In this document: positions 43,560 through 53,017 of the stretch, piece after piece
Layout: the number at the start of each line of letters is the position of its first letter
Numbering within the stretch: the stretch's first letter is position 1
NCBI GenBank assembly: GCA_021292165.1
Contig: JAHFWL010001004.1
Location: 1 to 64,000, forward strand
Reading direction: 5' to 3'
DNA: 64,000 nt
From: Shinisaurus crocodilurus
Lineage: Eukaryota > Chordata > Lepidosauria > Squamata > Shinisauridae
Translations under genes and position numbers: made by a program
The notes under the pieces: model-generated
Database searches by the model: none
Seen by the model: the letters and a program-made list of their open reading frames with translations, nothing else
What the model was told of the DNA's origin: nothing

Positions 43560-43850
43560 CGATGCTGCTTTCACCTTGTTTTTTGTCTGAACAGGAAAAG
43601 TGCACATTTTGAAACACAAAAAAGTGCACTTTTCCAAGCATGCCCTCCAAATGTGTGCACTTTCCCCCCATAGGTTTTGGGGTGTTTTTTTTTAGCATTT
43701 TCAGAAGTGTGCGCTTTTAAACATGAACGCGAGCTTAGGAAATTGTGGAAATGTCTCAAGAATTACGCTCCTGCCTGCGTTTGCCTTTGGGGTTGCAAAC
43801 AGGACATATTCTTCACAATTTGTAAAGAGAAATGAAATTCCTAAACATCC
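43560..43850. repeat. Degenerate interspersed repeat, family R1
   Basis: AAAGTGCACATTTTGAAAC, TGTGTGCACTTTCCCC, GGGGTTGCAAACAGGA and a final ACATCCCTA. Related to 8865-9145 in the same orientation. Confidence 0.5.
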
Positions 43851-44185
43851 CTATTTCAGAAATGGTAGGGACAGTTAACCAAAGGCCTGCCTGAAGAGAA
43901 CTGTCTTGGCCAGCCTATGAAAGATAGCTGGTGAGCAAGTCCAGAAAGCATCTTTAGCCCCCAAGGTGCAAGAGGAGGGTGCCACTATAGAGAAGGCCCT
44001 GTACCTTGTAGCCACCATTCCCCCTGCCTCTAGAAAGTGGAGTCACTCTGGGAAGGACCTCCCCTGATGATCTCAGAGGCTGGCAGGGGGAGGGTGGAAA
44101 TGTGAGAAGAGGCATGCTGGTGTGGCTCCCTCCATAACCTGTTTATCTCAGGCTTAGGATTCAGCTGGAGGTGGGGGAAGTGTTA
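43851..44185. other. No gene recognised
   Basis: Phrases such as AGAGAAGGCCCTGT recall a LINE C-terminal region, but the likeness is too weak to call. Confidence 0.35.
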
Positions 44186-44250
44186 GAATCATAGAATCAT
44201 AGAAGGGTAGAGTTAGAAGGGGCCTACAAGGCCATCGAGAGATCAGCTCC
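44186..44250 (-). mobile_element. CR1 3' tail, about 65 bp
   Basis: AGAATCATAGAATCATAG, then GGGTAGAGTTAGAAGGGGCC and TACAAGGCCATCGAG, then an abrupt end. Confidence 0.85.
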
Positions 44251-44269
44251 CTGCTTATTTTTGTCTTTA

Positions 44270-44440
44270 AACACCAGCCTTGATCACGTCACTTGCCTTC
44301 TCGGCCTTCTGTCTCTCTCCACAAATGAGGCATAAACTTGTTCTGCCTCCCAGAGTTTCTGTGAGAATGAATGAGATAAAGATTGCGGAGCATTTGGCTC
44401 CCCAACAGTGTTATATCAATGATTAATAATGATGATCCAA
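44270..44440 (+). mobile_element. MIR SINE (decayed)
   Basis: TCACTTGCCTTCTCGGCC, TGTCTCTCTCCACAAATGAG, TTTCTGTGAGAATGAATGAG then ATAAAGATTGCGGAGCATTT and TTATATCAATGATTAATAAT: the MIR core and tail order. Old copy. Confidence 0.65.
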
Positions 44441-44767
44441 AGCAGGCACCCGCTCTTGATTATCCCCTTTTGTCAATGCAGGCCTTCTCCTCACAGAGAA
44501 AGCGGGTGCTTAATTATAAATCCTTTACTGGGAACAACGTGGGTATGACAAAGCCAAAAAGGAAACGAAGCACTAATTGTCCATGCATGAAGATAATGAT
44601 GGCTTGTTGATCAGAAGGAAAGCGAGAATGAACATTATTCTGCAGAAGAAGCACGGCGCATTCAGAAAACCAGGAGTGACAGCCCACCACAGCGCCCAAA
44701 TCTAGCAAAGGGAATCGGGTACTTCTGAATAACCTGTATGCTCGTATACAGTAAGGTTACTGTAAGG
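44441..44767. other. No gene recognised
   Basis: Nothing recognised. Confidence 0.4.
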
Positions 44768-44838
44768 CAGTGTTCTCCAACCTTGGGTCCCCATATGTTT
44801 TTGGCCTACAACTCCCAGCATGCCCCAGCCAGCATAGC
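44768..44838. mobile_element. hAT MITE M1, left half only
   Basis: CAGTGTTCTCCAACCTTGGG through CATGCCCCAGCCAGCATAG, then replaced abruptly by CR1 sequence. The right half is absent. Confidence 0.8.
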
Positions 44839-44967
44839 TTGAGTACTGCATCCAGTTCTGGGCACCACACTTTAAGAAGGACATAGACAAACTGGAGAGG
44901 GTTCAGAGGAGGGCAACAAGGATGATAAAGGAACTGGAAACAAGGCCCTATGAGGAGAGACTGAAAG
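44839..44967 (+). mobile_element. CR1 internal fragment (both ends truncated)
   Basis: 129 bp from the C-terminal ORF2 region ([14 protein letters not shown] to YEERLK). It shares the diagnostic ATAAAGGAACTGG (others have ATAAAGGGACTGG) with the copy at 46402, so the two probably descend from one insertion. Confidence 0.85.
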
Positions 44968-46097
44968 TCAAGTCAAGTCAAACTTTATTTGCATCTAGCC
45001 ATTGGCCATTGCAATTTAAAACAAATTACAAATAACTCATAACACACAATAGATATTCAATGTTCAGAGTAAAACAAATGCTTGCATAAACTCAGTATCA
45101 CAGCTAAAATCCTTGATATTGTCTAAAATTATATCTAAAATTATGTCTAAAATTATATCTAAAATTATCTAAAATTTATCTAAAATTATGTATTTTGTTG
45201 AACTCTAGTTGCTGCCCTCATTTTGATCACAATGAATTTTGCTGTATTTGCTGTCACCATCCTATTGCGGTCCTCTAAAAGAAAATTCACATAGTAATCG
45301 ACTGGGTGCCCTGGATAAGGTGTCAATAGAGGAGTAATCAACTCTTCTCGGCTAGTTCTATACAGGGAGCAAAAGAGCAGCACATGGGCGATGGTTTCAA
45401 TGTTACCATCTCCACAAATGCACACTCGATTCTGATATGGAATTCTCCTAAAGCGGCCTTCCAGGACCGCAGTGGGAATCACATTTAGACGAGCCCTTGA
45501 AAAAGCTATCCTATGTTTAGAGTATGTAAGCTGTTGTAAATATGCGGCTATATTTTCTGTAGGACTGCATATTGTCAAATTAAGATGGGGATTCAATTTC
45601 TTCATTATGGAACAGCTGTTTTGTCTTTCAATATCCAGTAAGCGCAGTTTTATAGTTTCTTTGGCTTTAAAGAAGCCTAGGCCTACTAGATATTGAACTG
45701 AAAAGCCAGACAGATTTAGCTTTCTGGTTATAGCTTTTTGCCAGCTACTCTCGTGAGTATCTCTGACTATCAGGGGAAGTAGACCCGTATCAGTTAAATA
45801 CAGCCGCAGCCATAACGTAAGTGTCCTCATCCAGACTTGCGTTTGTATAGAAATAACTCCAGCCTCGTGTCGCAACGCAGCATTTGGGGCACAATTGGGA
45901 ACTGCAAAGATTTGTCTTAAAAATTTGGACTGCACTGTCTCCAGTGGTTTCAGATTGGAATCGGCCCAAATTGAAATCCCAAACAATAATTGGGCTACAG
46001 CCTTGGCTGTAGTGCTGAAACAAACTGGCTGTCCCCAAAAATTCTCCTTTGCAAAACTTGATGTTGAATATTTCTCAGAAGTTCTCAGAAGAGGCAT
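44968..46097 (-). mobile_element. LINE with Cys/His-rich C-terminus (family X), copy 1
   Basis: A 303-codon frame on the minus strand (45186-46097) is open throughout. It has a helical region (LLFGISIWADSNLKPLETVQ) and a C-terminal CICGDGNIETIAHVLLFC, a C-x-C-(x)9-H-(x)4-C pattern close to its end, as in several LINE clades (ingi/Vingi, R4 and others). The RT domain is missing. The 3' UTR holds a 12-bp tandem at 45118-45190 and ends GCAAATAAAGTTTGACTTGA (minus strand). Clade not assigned. Confidence 0.72.
45118..45190. repeat. 12-bp AT-rich tandem repeat
   Basis: Six or so TCTAAAATTATA-type units within the 3' UTR of the family-X LINE. Confidence 0.8.
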
Positions 46098-46099
46098 TG

Positions 46100-46395
46100 G
46101 TTCAATATGTCATTCAGGCGTTTTCAGCTCCAAGCCATGCCCTTGTAATAATCGGGAGGTAGAATCCATAGAACACATCATTCTGTTTGGTAACTTCTAT
46201 GCTGGAGTGAGGCAGCGTAGGACTGGTCCCTTACTGACCAAGCTCCCAGGAAGGTCAGTTCAATTTTATATTAAATACCTGATGGAAGATAAAATTCCAA
46301 CAGGTCACTGATAGTAGCTAAATTTCTATCTGTAGCAGTGAGAAGAAGAGAACGACTCACAATAACACAATTCACTATTTGAAACTGGAAGGATC
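46100..46395 (+). mobile_element. LINE family X, copy 2 (head-to-head with copy 1)
   Basis: Plus-strand reading CPCNNREVESIEHIILFGNF then YIKYLMEDK is the same C-terminal module as copy 1, more diverged, with the last Cys replaced by Gly. It overlaps in content with the minus-strand copy, so it is a second insertion and not the inverted 5' part of the first. Confidence 0.7.
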
Positions 46396-46401
46396 ATATC
46401 C

Positions 46402-47045
46402 AGGGACCAGCAATGCAATGTGGCTGCAAAGAAGGCAAATGCTATTTTGGGCTGCATTAATAGAAGTATAGCTTCCAAATTGCATGAAGTGATAATTCCC
46501 ATTTACTCAGCACTGGTTAGGCACCATCTTGAGTACTGCGTCCAGTTCTGGGCACCACACTTTAAGAAGGACGTAGACAAACTGGAGAGGGTTCAGAGGA
46601 GGGCAACAAGGATGATAAAGGAACTGGAAACAAGGCCCTATGAGGAGAGACTGAAAGAACTGGGCATGTTTAGCCTTCAGAAGAGGAGACTGAGGGGAGA
46701 TATGATCGCACTCTTCCAGTACTTGAAGGGTTGTCACACAGAAGAGGGCCAGGTCAAGATCTCGATCATCCCAGTTTGCAGGACACGGAATAATGGGCTC
46801 AAGTTACAGGAACCCAGATTCCACCTAAACATCAGGAAAAATTTCCTGACTGTCAGAGCAATAAGACAATGGAACCAACTACCTAGGGAGGTGGTGGGCT
46901 CTCCCACTCTGGAGGCATTCAAGGTGCAGCTGGATGGCCATCTGTCGGGGATGCTTTGACCTGGATTCCTGCATTGAGCAGGGGGTTGGACTCAATGGCC
47001 TTGTAGGCCCCTTCCAACTCTACTTTTCTATTATTCTATGATTCT
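46402..47045 (+). mobile_element. CR1 LINE 3' part
   Basis: From [20 protein letters not shown] to the stop after LSGML, then the 3' UTR and TTCTATTATTCTATGATTCT tail. The 179-codon frame is unusually intact, with one local alteration (GGTCAAGATCTCG at 46752) replacing the usual GGATCTCTTCTCG. Confidence 0.92.
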
Positions 47046-48160
47046 GTCGGGGATTCGACCTGCGACCTTCTGTATGCAAAGAAGGTCGCAGCCATGGCCT
47101 CTCCGCAGAGTATTAGATGTGTTCTAGGATACGATCTTAGGTCATGAAGGGCAACGGTAAGGCTCACTAAGTTGCCCGCAAACATGTTCCAGAATCCTCT
47201 GCAATGCCTGGGGGTCCTGTGGCAACCATGCAGGGGCTCCTCTTTAAACAAGGCAATGTGAAAAGGGCTCCCTGAAGAGAAGAACATTTCAAAAACACTG
47301 TGCGGGACTAAGGTGGTGTGTACCTTATTTAAAGCCCAGTGCAGTGATTAGGAATCTATCATGGTAGGGCCAGAAAACTCTGAACAAAGCACATTTCCAA
47401 GCTGGGGGACAGAAGCAAGAGGCCTATTAATTCTCCCTGAAATTGGCAAGCCCCCCTAGTAAGCTGACCTGGGTGCGTCCCAGGGGAAATCAGTGTGACT
47501 CTAATAAACTCCGCTTTGGCTCTTTATACCTGATCCCCAGGTCATCATTTTTCCCTGGCAACATTGACCCATGTACACATGCATGAACTAACATACACAC
47601 ACACACACACACACTGTTCACATAGCACACTGACTGGACATAAATATTATAGAGGAAATAAAAATGTAGACTTGCGCCTTAGCTGCTTACCTTGTTTCAT
47701 ACGTTTCTGTGTCAAAAGATCCTTCTTCTTTTCAACAGCATTTCCTGCTTGTCATGAACACCTTTGTGTTGTACCTGGGCTGTTCTTTCCCTTTTCCCTA
47801 CTTCTCCCAGCCCCCAAGTCCTTAAGCTCTTATGCCCATTGACAACACTGCTACTTTTTCCTATAGGCTCTGGTGGCCCATGGTGATCCCCCCCCCCCCC
47901 GCAGTGATGTCCAGGTGATCTCACAAAGGCCCACATACAAAATTGTGTTGGTCCCCACAAGCAATGGGATTAACAGGCAGTGTGGGCAAATGAGCAGAGG
48001 AAAGCGAGGGCACAGAAGGAGGAGGAAAATCATGCTGGGAAGAAGCACTGACCAGGGGAACAATGGCAGGGTGATTGATTCAGATGGGGAACAGTACAAG
48101 GGAGAAGTCTTAAGTTAACTGCCCCATTCCCACACACACACACCTTTGGGCAAGCAAATG
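47046..48160. other. No gene; (AC)n at 47577-47612
   Basis: A TAATAAACTCCGCTTTGGC phrase at about 47502 recalls an LTR R/U5 junction, but no U3, TATA box or target duplication was found. The poly-C at 47889-47901 is unremarkable. Confidence 0.4.
47577..47612. repeat. (AC)n microsatellite
   Basis: AC dinucleotide run. Confidence 0.85.
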
Positions 48161-48171
48161 GACAGCTCCCC

Positions 48172-48569
48172 TTAGATGGGCGCTATTATGGCATGCCATA
48201 CAAAAACCAATTATGTCCCTCTAATCAATGAACAAGAAACTGAAACTTTAGAGCATATCCTTTTTGTATGTAATTTCTACAGTGATGAGCGTTCCAGATT
48301 TCTTTGCCCAGTAATGAGAAAATTCCCTGGCAGGTTGTTGGGATGGTATTTAAAATATTTTTTTAGCTGATACAAACAAGCCCATCACAGAGCTAGTGGC
48401 CAAGTTCCTTTTTTCTGCACAGAGAACGCGTAGGTTGGTTCTTGCTTCTGATTTAAAATGTTAAAATTGCTTTTAAGATATGTTTATGTAACCTTACAAA
48501 TTAGTTAAACTGTTTTTATATGTGTATGTGAGTTTTGTTGGGTCTGTGATCACGCAGTGAAGATTGATT
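48172..48569 (+). mobile_element. LINE family X, copy 3, with 11-bp target duplication
   Basis: A perfect GACAGCTCCCC occurs at 48161-48171 and 48570-48580 on each side of a 398-bp insert. The insert encodes ETETLEHILFVCNFYSDERS, the family-X C-terminal module, followed by a 3' UTR that ends GTGAAGATTGATT. It is 5'-truncated. This copy fixes both boundaries of a family-X insertion. Confidence 0.82.
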
Positions 48570-48825
48570 GACAGCTCCCCACTGTTGCTTTTAAGTAAAA
48601 ACAAAAGCATTGTGATATCCAATCATGGATTCCCCCATGCAACTTTTAATCGCAAAGAATCCTAGGCACCATACATCGTTGCTGTTTTCCTCTCCACTTC
48701 CCATCCCTCTTTCCTTGTGTGTTGTGTCTTTTTTAGATTGTAGGCCTACTGGCTGGGACTGTCTTGTTGACTGATTGATAGTAAGCTGCTTCGGGAGCCT
48801 TTTTTGGCTGAGGGGCGGGATAAAA

Positions 48826-49278
48826 GGTCTTGAGGCTGTGCAAGTCCTGGATCAGTGCCTAGACTCAGTGATGGGCTGGATGAGGGCCAATAAACGGAAG
48901 CTGAATCCTGGCAAGATGGAAGCCCTGTGGATGAGTGGTTCCTGAGTTTGGGAGATAGGCTCATTGCCTGTTCTGGATGGGTTTGCACTCCCTCTGAAAG
49001 ATCAGGTTCTAGTCTGGGGGTACTCCTAGATCCAACGTTGTCGCTGGAGTCCCAAGTGACTGTGGCAGATTGGAGTGCCTTTTACCATCTTTGACTGGTT
49101 CACCAGCTATGGCCTCTCCTGGGCAGGGATAACTTGGTCACAGTGGTACAGGCACTAGCAACCTCAAGACTGGATTACTGCAATGTGTTCTATGTGGGGC
49201 TGCCCTTGAGGCTGCTCTGGAAGCTGGAGCTAGTGCAGAATGCAGCAGCTTGGCTGTTATTGGGAGCTGCCCCTTTTC
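48826..49278 (+). mobile_element. L2-like LINE copy D, 5' segment
   Basis: Broken reading: LDSVMGWMRANKRKLNPGKM, then a thumb-like region and QNAAAWLLLGAAPF near 49240. The reading frame resumes at 50024 after two insertions. Confidence 0.72.
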
Positions 49279-49450
49279 ATAGATTTCATAGATCATAGAG
49301 TTGGAAGGAGCCTACAAGGCTATCGAGTCCAACCCCCTGCTTAATGCAGGAAACTAGAGGAGGGGTCTCCCATCCAAGTAACAACCAGGCTTGACCCTGC
49401 TTAGCTTTCCACACTCAGACAAGCTGAGCCAGCATAAACCACAGGCCTGT
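49279..49450 (-). mobile_element. 5S-rRNA-derived SINE with CR1 tail, copy 2
   Basis: Minus strand: ACAGGCCTGTGGTTTATGC (5' end), then GGAAAGCTAAGCAGGGTC and CCTGGTTGTTACTTGGATGG (5S-like, 49364-49410), then the CR1-like end and a (CTATGAAAT) tail. It sits inside the L2-like element and is followed at once by the GC-rich hAT. Confidence 0.82.
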
Positions 49451-49461
49451 ATATCAGCATG

Positions 49462-50015
49462 CAGGACCGGTGCAGGGCTGTTTGGTGCCCTAGGCCAAAT
49501 TATATTTAGCGCCCCCTCCTCTCGTGCCGTGGGGGGGGGCTCCGGAGCAAAGCAGCCCTGCTCTGCAACACCCCCCCCTGCACCGCTGCCGCCGCCGCTA
49601 CCACCACCTACCTACCCCGCTGCTGGCTGCTGCTGCTGCCGCCGCCGCCTCCGAGGAGGAGGAAGTGACGCGACGGGACCCCTGCGCTTTTTTTTTTGCC
49701 GGGGAAACCAGGGCAACAGGGCTGTTTAAGCCCTGTTGCCCTGGTTCCTCCCACCAAAACAACGCCGGCGGGGCTCCGGAAGCGACGCAAAGGTAGGTGG
49801 CTGGCTGGCGGGCGCACGCGGCAGCGGCGGCAGCGGGGGGAGGCGCGGCGGAGGCAGTGGGCGGGAAGGCGCAGCGGAGGCGGAAGGCGCGGCGGAGGCA
49901 GCAGGTGGGGCAGGAGCGCGCCGGTGGCGAGGAAGGAGCGCAGCGTTTCTGTGCCCTCTTCCGCCACGCACCCTAGGCAGACACCTGGGTCTGCCTAGTG
50001 GTAGCGCCGGCCTTG
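49462..50015. mobile_element. GC-rich hAT element, copy 1 (554 bp)
   Basis: Ends CAGGACCGGTGCAGGGC and GTAGCGCCGGCCTTG (inverted). Flanks at 49454-49461 and 50016-50023 are both TCAGCATG. The interior is CpG- and GCC-rich with a perfect 18-bp-arm hairpin at 49706-49746. The long frames here are composition artefacts, and there is no transposase. The same family occurs at 62224-62812. Confidence 0.92.
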
Positions 50016-50023
50016 TCAGCATG

Positions 50024-50510
50024 CAACTCCTTTGCTGAAGGAACTGCACTGGCTGCCTATTCGCTACTGGGCCAGGTTTAAGGTTCTGGTACTAGTGTAC
50101 AAAGCCCGAACCAACTTGGGACCAGGATATCTGAGAGAGCGCCTTCTCCCGTACCAACCTGCCCAGTCACTGAGGTCATCAGCAGACATTCTCCGGTTCC
50201 GCATGGACCTCTGGTCCGACTGGAGTCCACCAGGAGAAGAGCCTTGAGTGTGGTGGCTCCCTTTCTGTGGAACTCCCTGCCTCTGGAGGTCAGGCAGGCT
50301 CTGACACTGTGCTGCTTCCGGTGCCTCCTGAAAACATCTTTATTTCGGGAAGCCTTCTTTGTTTGACCAGCCACTGTTTTTATCGATATTCTGTTTTTAA
50401 TATTGAGTTTTATTCTTTTTATCTTTTTTGTTTCTTATTGCTCATTGCTATGGGATCTGTATAGATGTGGAGGGGTATATAAATGTTGTAAATAAATACA
50501 TAAATACCAG
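50024..50510 (+). mobile_element. L2-like LINE copy D, 3' segment
   Basis: [20 protein letters not shown], then YKARTNLGPGYLRERLLPYQ and a frameshift, then FLWNSLPLEVRQALTLCCF in another frame. The 3' end ATGTGGAGGGGTATATAAAT leads to AAATA repeats. It joins logically to 49278. Confidence 0.8.
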
Positions 50511-50662
50511 TGTTTGAAAATTCTTTGCCGGGGAGCCTTAGCTTCCGGGCCAGCTCTCTTGGCAAAGTGTCCTCTGGTGGGTTTACCTGGGCAACTACAA
50601 ACAGACATCTTAACTTCCTGAATCTCCCCCACCAGTCAGCTCCCAACCCCCTTCCTCTATTT

Positions 50663-50793
50663 CAGTGTTCTCCAACCTTGGGTCCCCAGATGTTTTTGGC
50701 CTACATCTCCCAGCATGCCCCAGTCAGCGTAGCTGGGGCATGCTGGGAGTTGTAGGCCAAAAACATCTGGGGACCCAAGATTGGAGAACGCTG
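50663..50793. mobile_element. hAT MITE, family M1 (131 bp), perfect target duplication
   Basis: CAGTGTTCTCCAACCTTGGG and CCAAGATTGGAGAACGCTG. Flanks at 50655-50662 and 50794-50801 are both CTCTATTT. Confidence 0.94.
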
Positions 50794-50809
50794 CTCTATT
50801 TATTGGAGA

Positions 50810-51345
50810 AAATCCACTTGCTGCCTACCTTCTTTCAGTGAATCATGCTCTGGATTAATTTGTCTGTTGGACACTGCAATGTCTCTTTAATAAGGGACTG
50901 TCTAATTTGGCTAATTGCCAGCGGTGCAATGCAGCTAATACTTCTTTCAAACACACACTTTAGAAATGTCCAGTAGTTGCTTCTTTTTGGGAGAAGGTTA
51001 TTACACAGATAAATTTTGTACTGGAACAGTCTTTAATACTCGCTGATGCACATGCACTTTTAAATTACTTACCTGCTTCATGGAAATTAATTAATGATCA
51101 GCATACATGGATTCTCTGCACCCTTTTGACAGCTAAAAACCTGATATTCCAACATTGGAAGGATAAAGGCTCACCTCCTATGTAATGGAATGAGGTCCTT
51201 ACAACACTCTCAATATTTAAACAGGTGGCATATAGCCACCACCTTCAAATGGATACTTATTTGGATATCTGGTCCACTTTTGCTGAAACCTATGTAATAT
51301 AGTTGTGAGAAAATTGTATTTTCATATAAACACATTTCATATGTA
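50810..51345 (+). mobile_element. L1/Tx1-like LINE, ORF2 C-terminal fragment
   Basis: Plus-strand reading with stops: NCQRCNAANTSF, PVVASFWEKVITQINFVLEQ, LLTAKNLIFQHWKDK. This is the zinc-knuckle and FW..V..I / LLTAK.LI..W pattern of L1-clade C-termini. No intact frame. Confidence 0.65.
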
Positions 51346-51351
51346 TTCATT

Positions 51352-51569
51352 GCCAGTGTGGTGTAGTGGTTAGAGTGTTGGACTGCAACTTGGGAGATCC
51401 GGGTTCTTGTCCCCACTCGGCTATGAAGCTCATTGGGTGACTTTGGGCCTGTCACTGACTCTCAGCCTAACCTACCTCACAGGGTTGTTGTGAGGATAAA
51501 ATGGAGAGGAGGAGGATTATGTAAGCCGCCTTGGGTTCCTTGCAGGAAACAAGGTGGGGTATAAATAGA

Positions 51570-51609
<40 letters not shown>

Positions 51610-51611
51610 AA
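51352..51611 (+). mobile_element. tRNA-derived SINE, family S1, copy 2
   Basis: GCCAGTGTGGTGTAGTGGTT (A box), GGGTTCTTGTCCCC (B box), core and GTAAGCCGCCTTGGGTTCC, then (AAAT)n to 51611. ATTGCCAG occurs at both ends (51349 and 51611), partly shared with the SINE head, so the target duplication is likely but its extent is ambiguous. Confidence 0.88.
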
Positions 51612-51615
51612 TTGC

Positions 51616-51835
51616 CAGGGAAGGCTGGTGACTCCTGTTTCGGTGGGGCTCCTTTTCCATTGCAGGTTTTATTTGGAGCTTCATGGGAGTTGTCCATGGT
51701 GCTGAACTCCATCCCTAAAATAGGTTCACCGCCATGGAGCACCATGGATCGCTCCTATGAAGCTCCAAATAAAAGCTGCAAAACCTGCAATGGAAAAGGA
51801 GCCCCACCGAAATAGGAGTCACCGGACCCCCCCTG
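51616..51835. mobile_element. hAT-like MITE, family M2, copy 2
   Basis: CAGGGAAGGCTGGTGACTCC and GGAGTCACCGGACCCCCCCTG (inverted). Flanks AAAATTGC and TTCATTGC agree at five of eight. It sits immediately downstream of the SINE tail. Confidence 0.8.
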
Positions 51836-53017
51836 TTCATTGCTATGGATATATACAAATTCATGCATGTATTTTTTTTTAAAAAAAAGTTAAAAAATTG
51901 AAACCAAGCCTATGTTGATTGCTCCACATTGCTCTGGTGAATGCTTTCTGCTTCCAGTTTCTTCTTGGGAGCCCTGAAGTAAATCGACATTCTTAACACC
52001 AATGTCATCACAAGGCAGTCATTAGAAAGGGGACAGCTCTCCAAGGAACCAAGGGAGACTGCAATTTGGATGCCCACCTTAACATGCTTTATCTCTGTGG
52101 ACTCTGAGATGGGCCGGCATTGGTTCTGAGATTGTACCGACTACCGAGTGCTGTTTGTATGTGGTGATTGCACAAGAGTGTGAGATTGGCCACAGAAATC
52201 ATTTTCTTAAGGAACTCAGTTTAAAAAAAAAAAAAAAAAAGTTTCTAGCTGTTATGGTTATAAAGATATGCTGGGAAAGCATGTGATCAACCCCTGCAGA
52301 AATCGCAGAAGCCAGAAGAGTCGCTGAATAAGCATCCTAGTGGCCAGAGGGTGGGGCATCGATGCCTCTTGCCTTGCCCCTTGTTCATGATGAGCAGAAG
52401 CAAAAGCCATCATTCAAAGCTGTGAATGCCGCAGCAAACCAAGTATTAAAAAAATAATAAAAGTAGTTCCAAGTAGTAAATGTTGCAAAACAAATGATAA
52501 CAAAATAATAAAAGGGATTGTGCAAATGGATTGATTTCCATAATGTATGCATGCCACAGATCCCAGTTTTTCTTTGTGTGGAATTTGAGTTGAGGCAGAA
52601 TTTTGAATATTTTCACATTCACAGTAGGAGATAAAGCCTGAGTGCCCCGCACGTCACTGTGAAGGCTTTGCTTTTTGTGCCTGCCTTGGGACCCCAATCA
52701 TGCGTCCGATGGCTGATGGAATGCGTGTTCCATCTTTGCAGAGTGATGGATGACAAATGAGAACTCCAATAGCAAGTCAGCAGTGCCCTCTTTAAGAGCA
52801 AATGATGAGCTTTTAATGAATTGACCTTGTGTTCATATCATCGTTTCATTATTCAATGGGCCCAAGATTGATCTCCTTTTCCATCTCCACTCAGCCAGGA
52901 GGAAACAAATGTCTTTCAAAGCTGCAATAATCACTTCCTTGAGGTTCCCTTTGCTGTGGCCCAGTGTAGGTTGATGGACTGAGGCATAGGAGGATGGGCT
53001 GGGGGGGGGGGGCATGA
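51836..53017. other. No gene recognised
   Basis: A poly-A run at about 52223-52240. The stretch 52650-52960 is even, non-repetitive and a weak candidate for conserved noncoding DNA. No frame supported. Confidence 0.42.

Noticed and set aside
45186..46097. 303-codon host gene
   Set aside because: The C-terminal Cys/His module, the A-rich tail and two further truncated copies show that it is a LINE fragment.
46097..46100. 5' inversion (twin priming) of one family-X LINE at the head-to-head junction
   Set aside because: Both arms encode the same C-terminal module, whereas twin priming would give non-overlapping segments.
47490..47560. LTR R/U5 boundary at TAATAAACTCCGC
   Set aside because: No TATA box upstream, no terminal dinucleotides and no flanking duplication could be found.
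49391..50049. Ala/Arg/Pro-rich frames on both strands resembling a CpG-island first exon
   Set aside because: They coincide with the GC-rich hAT, and the same composition recurs in its second copy at 62.2-62.8 kb.
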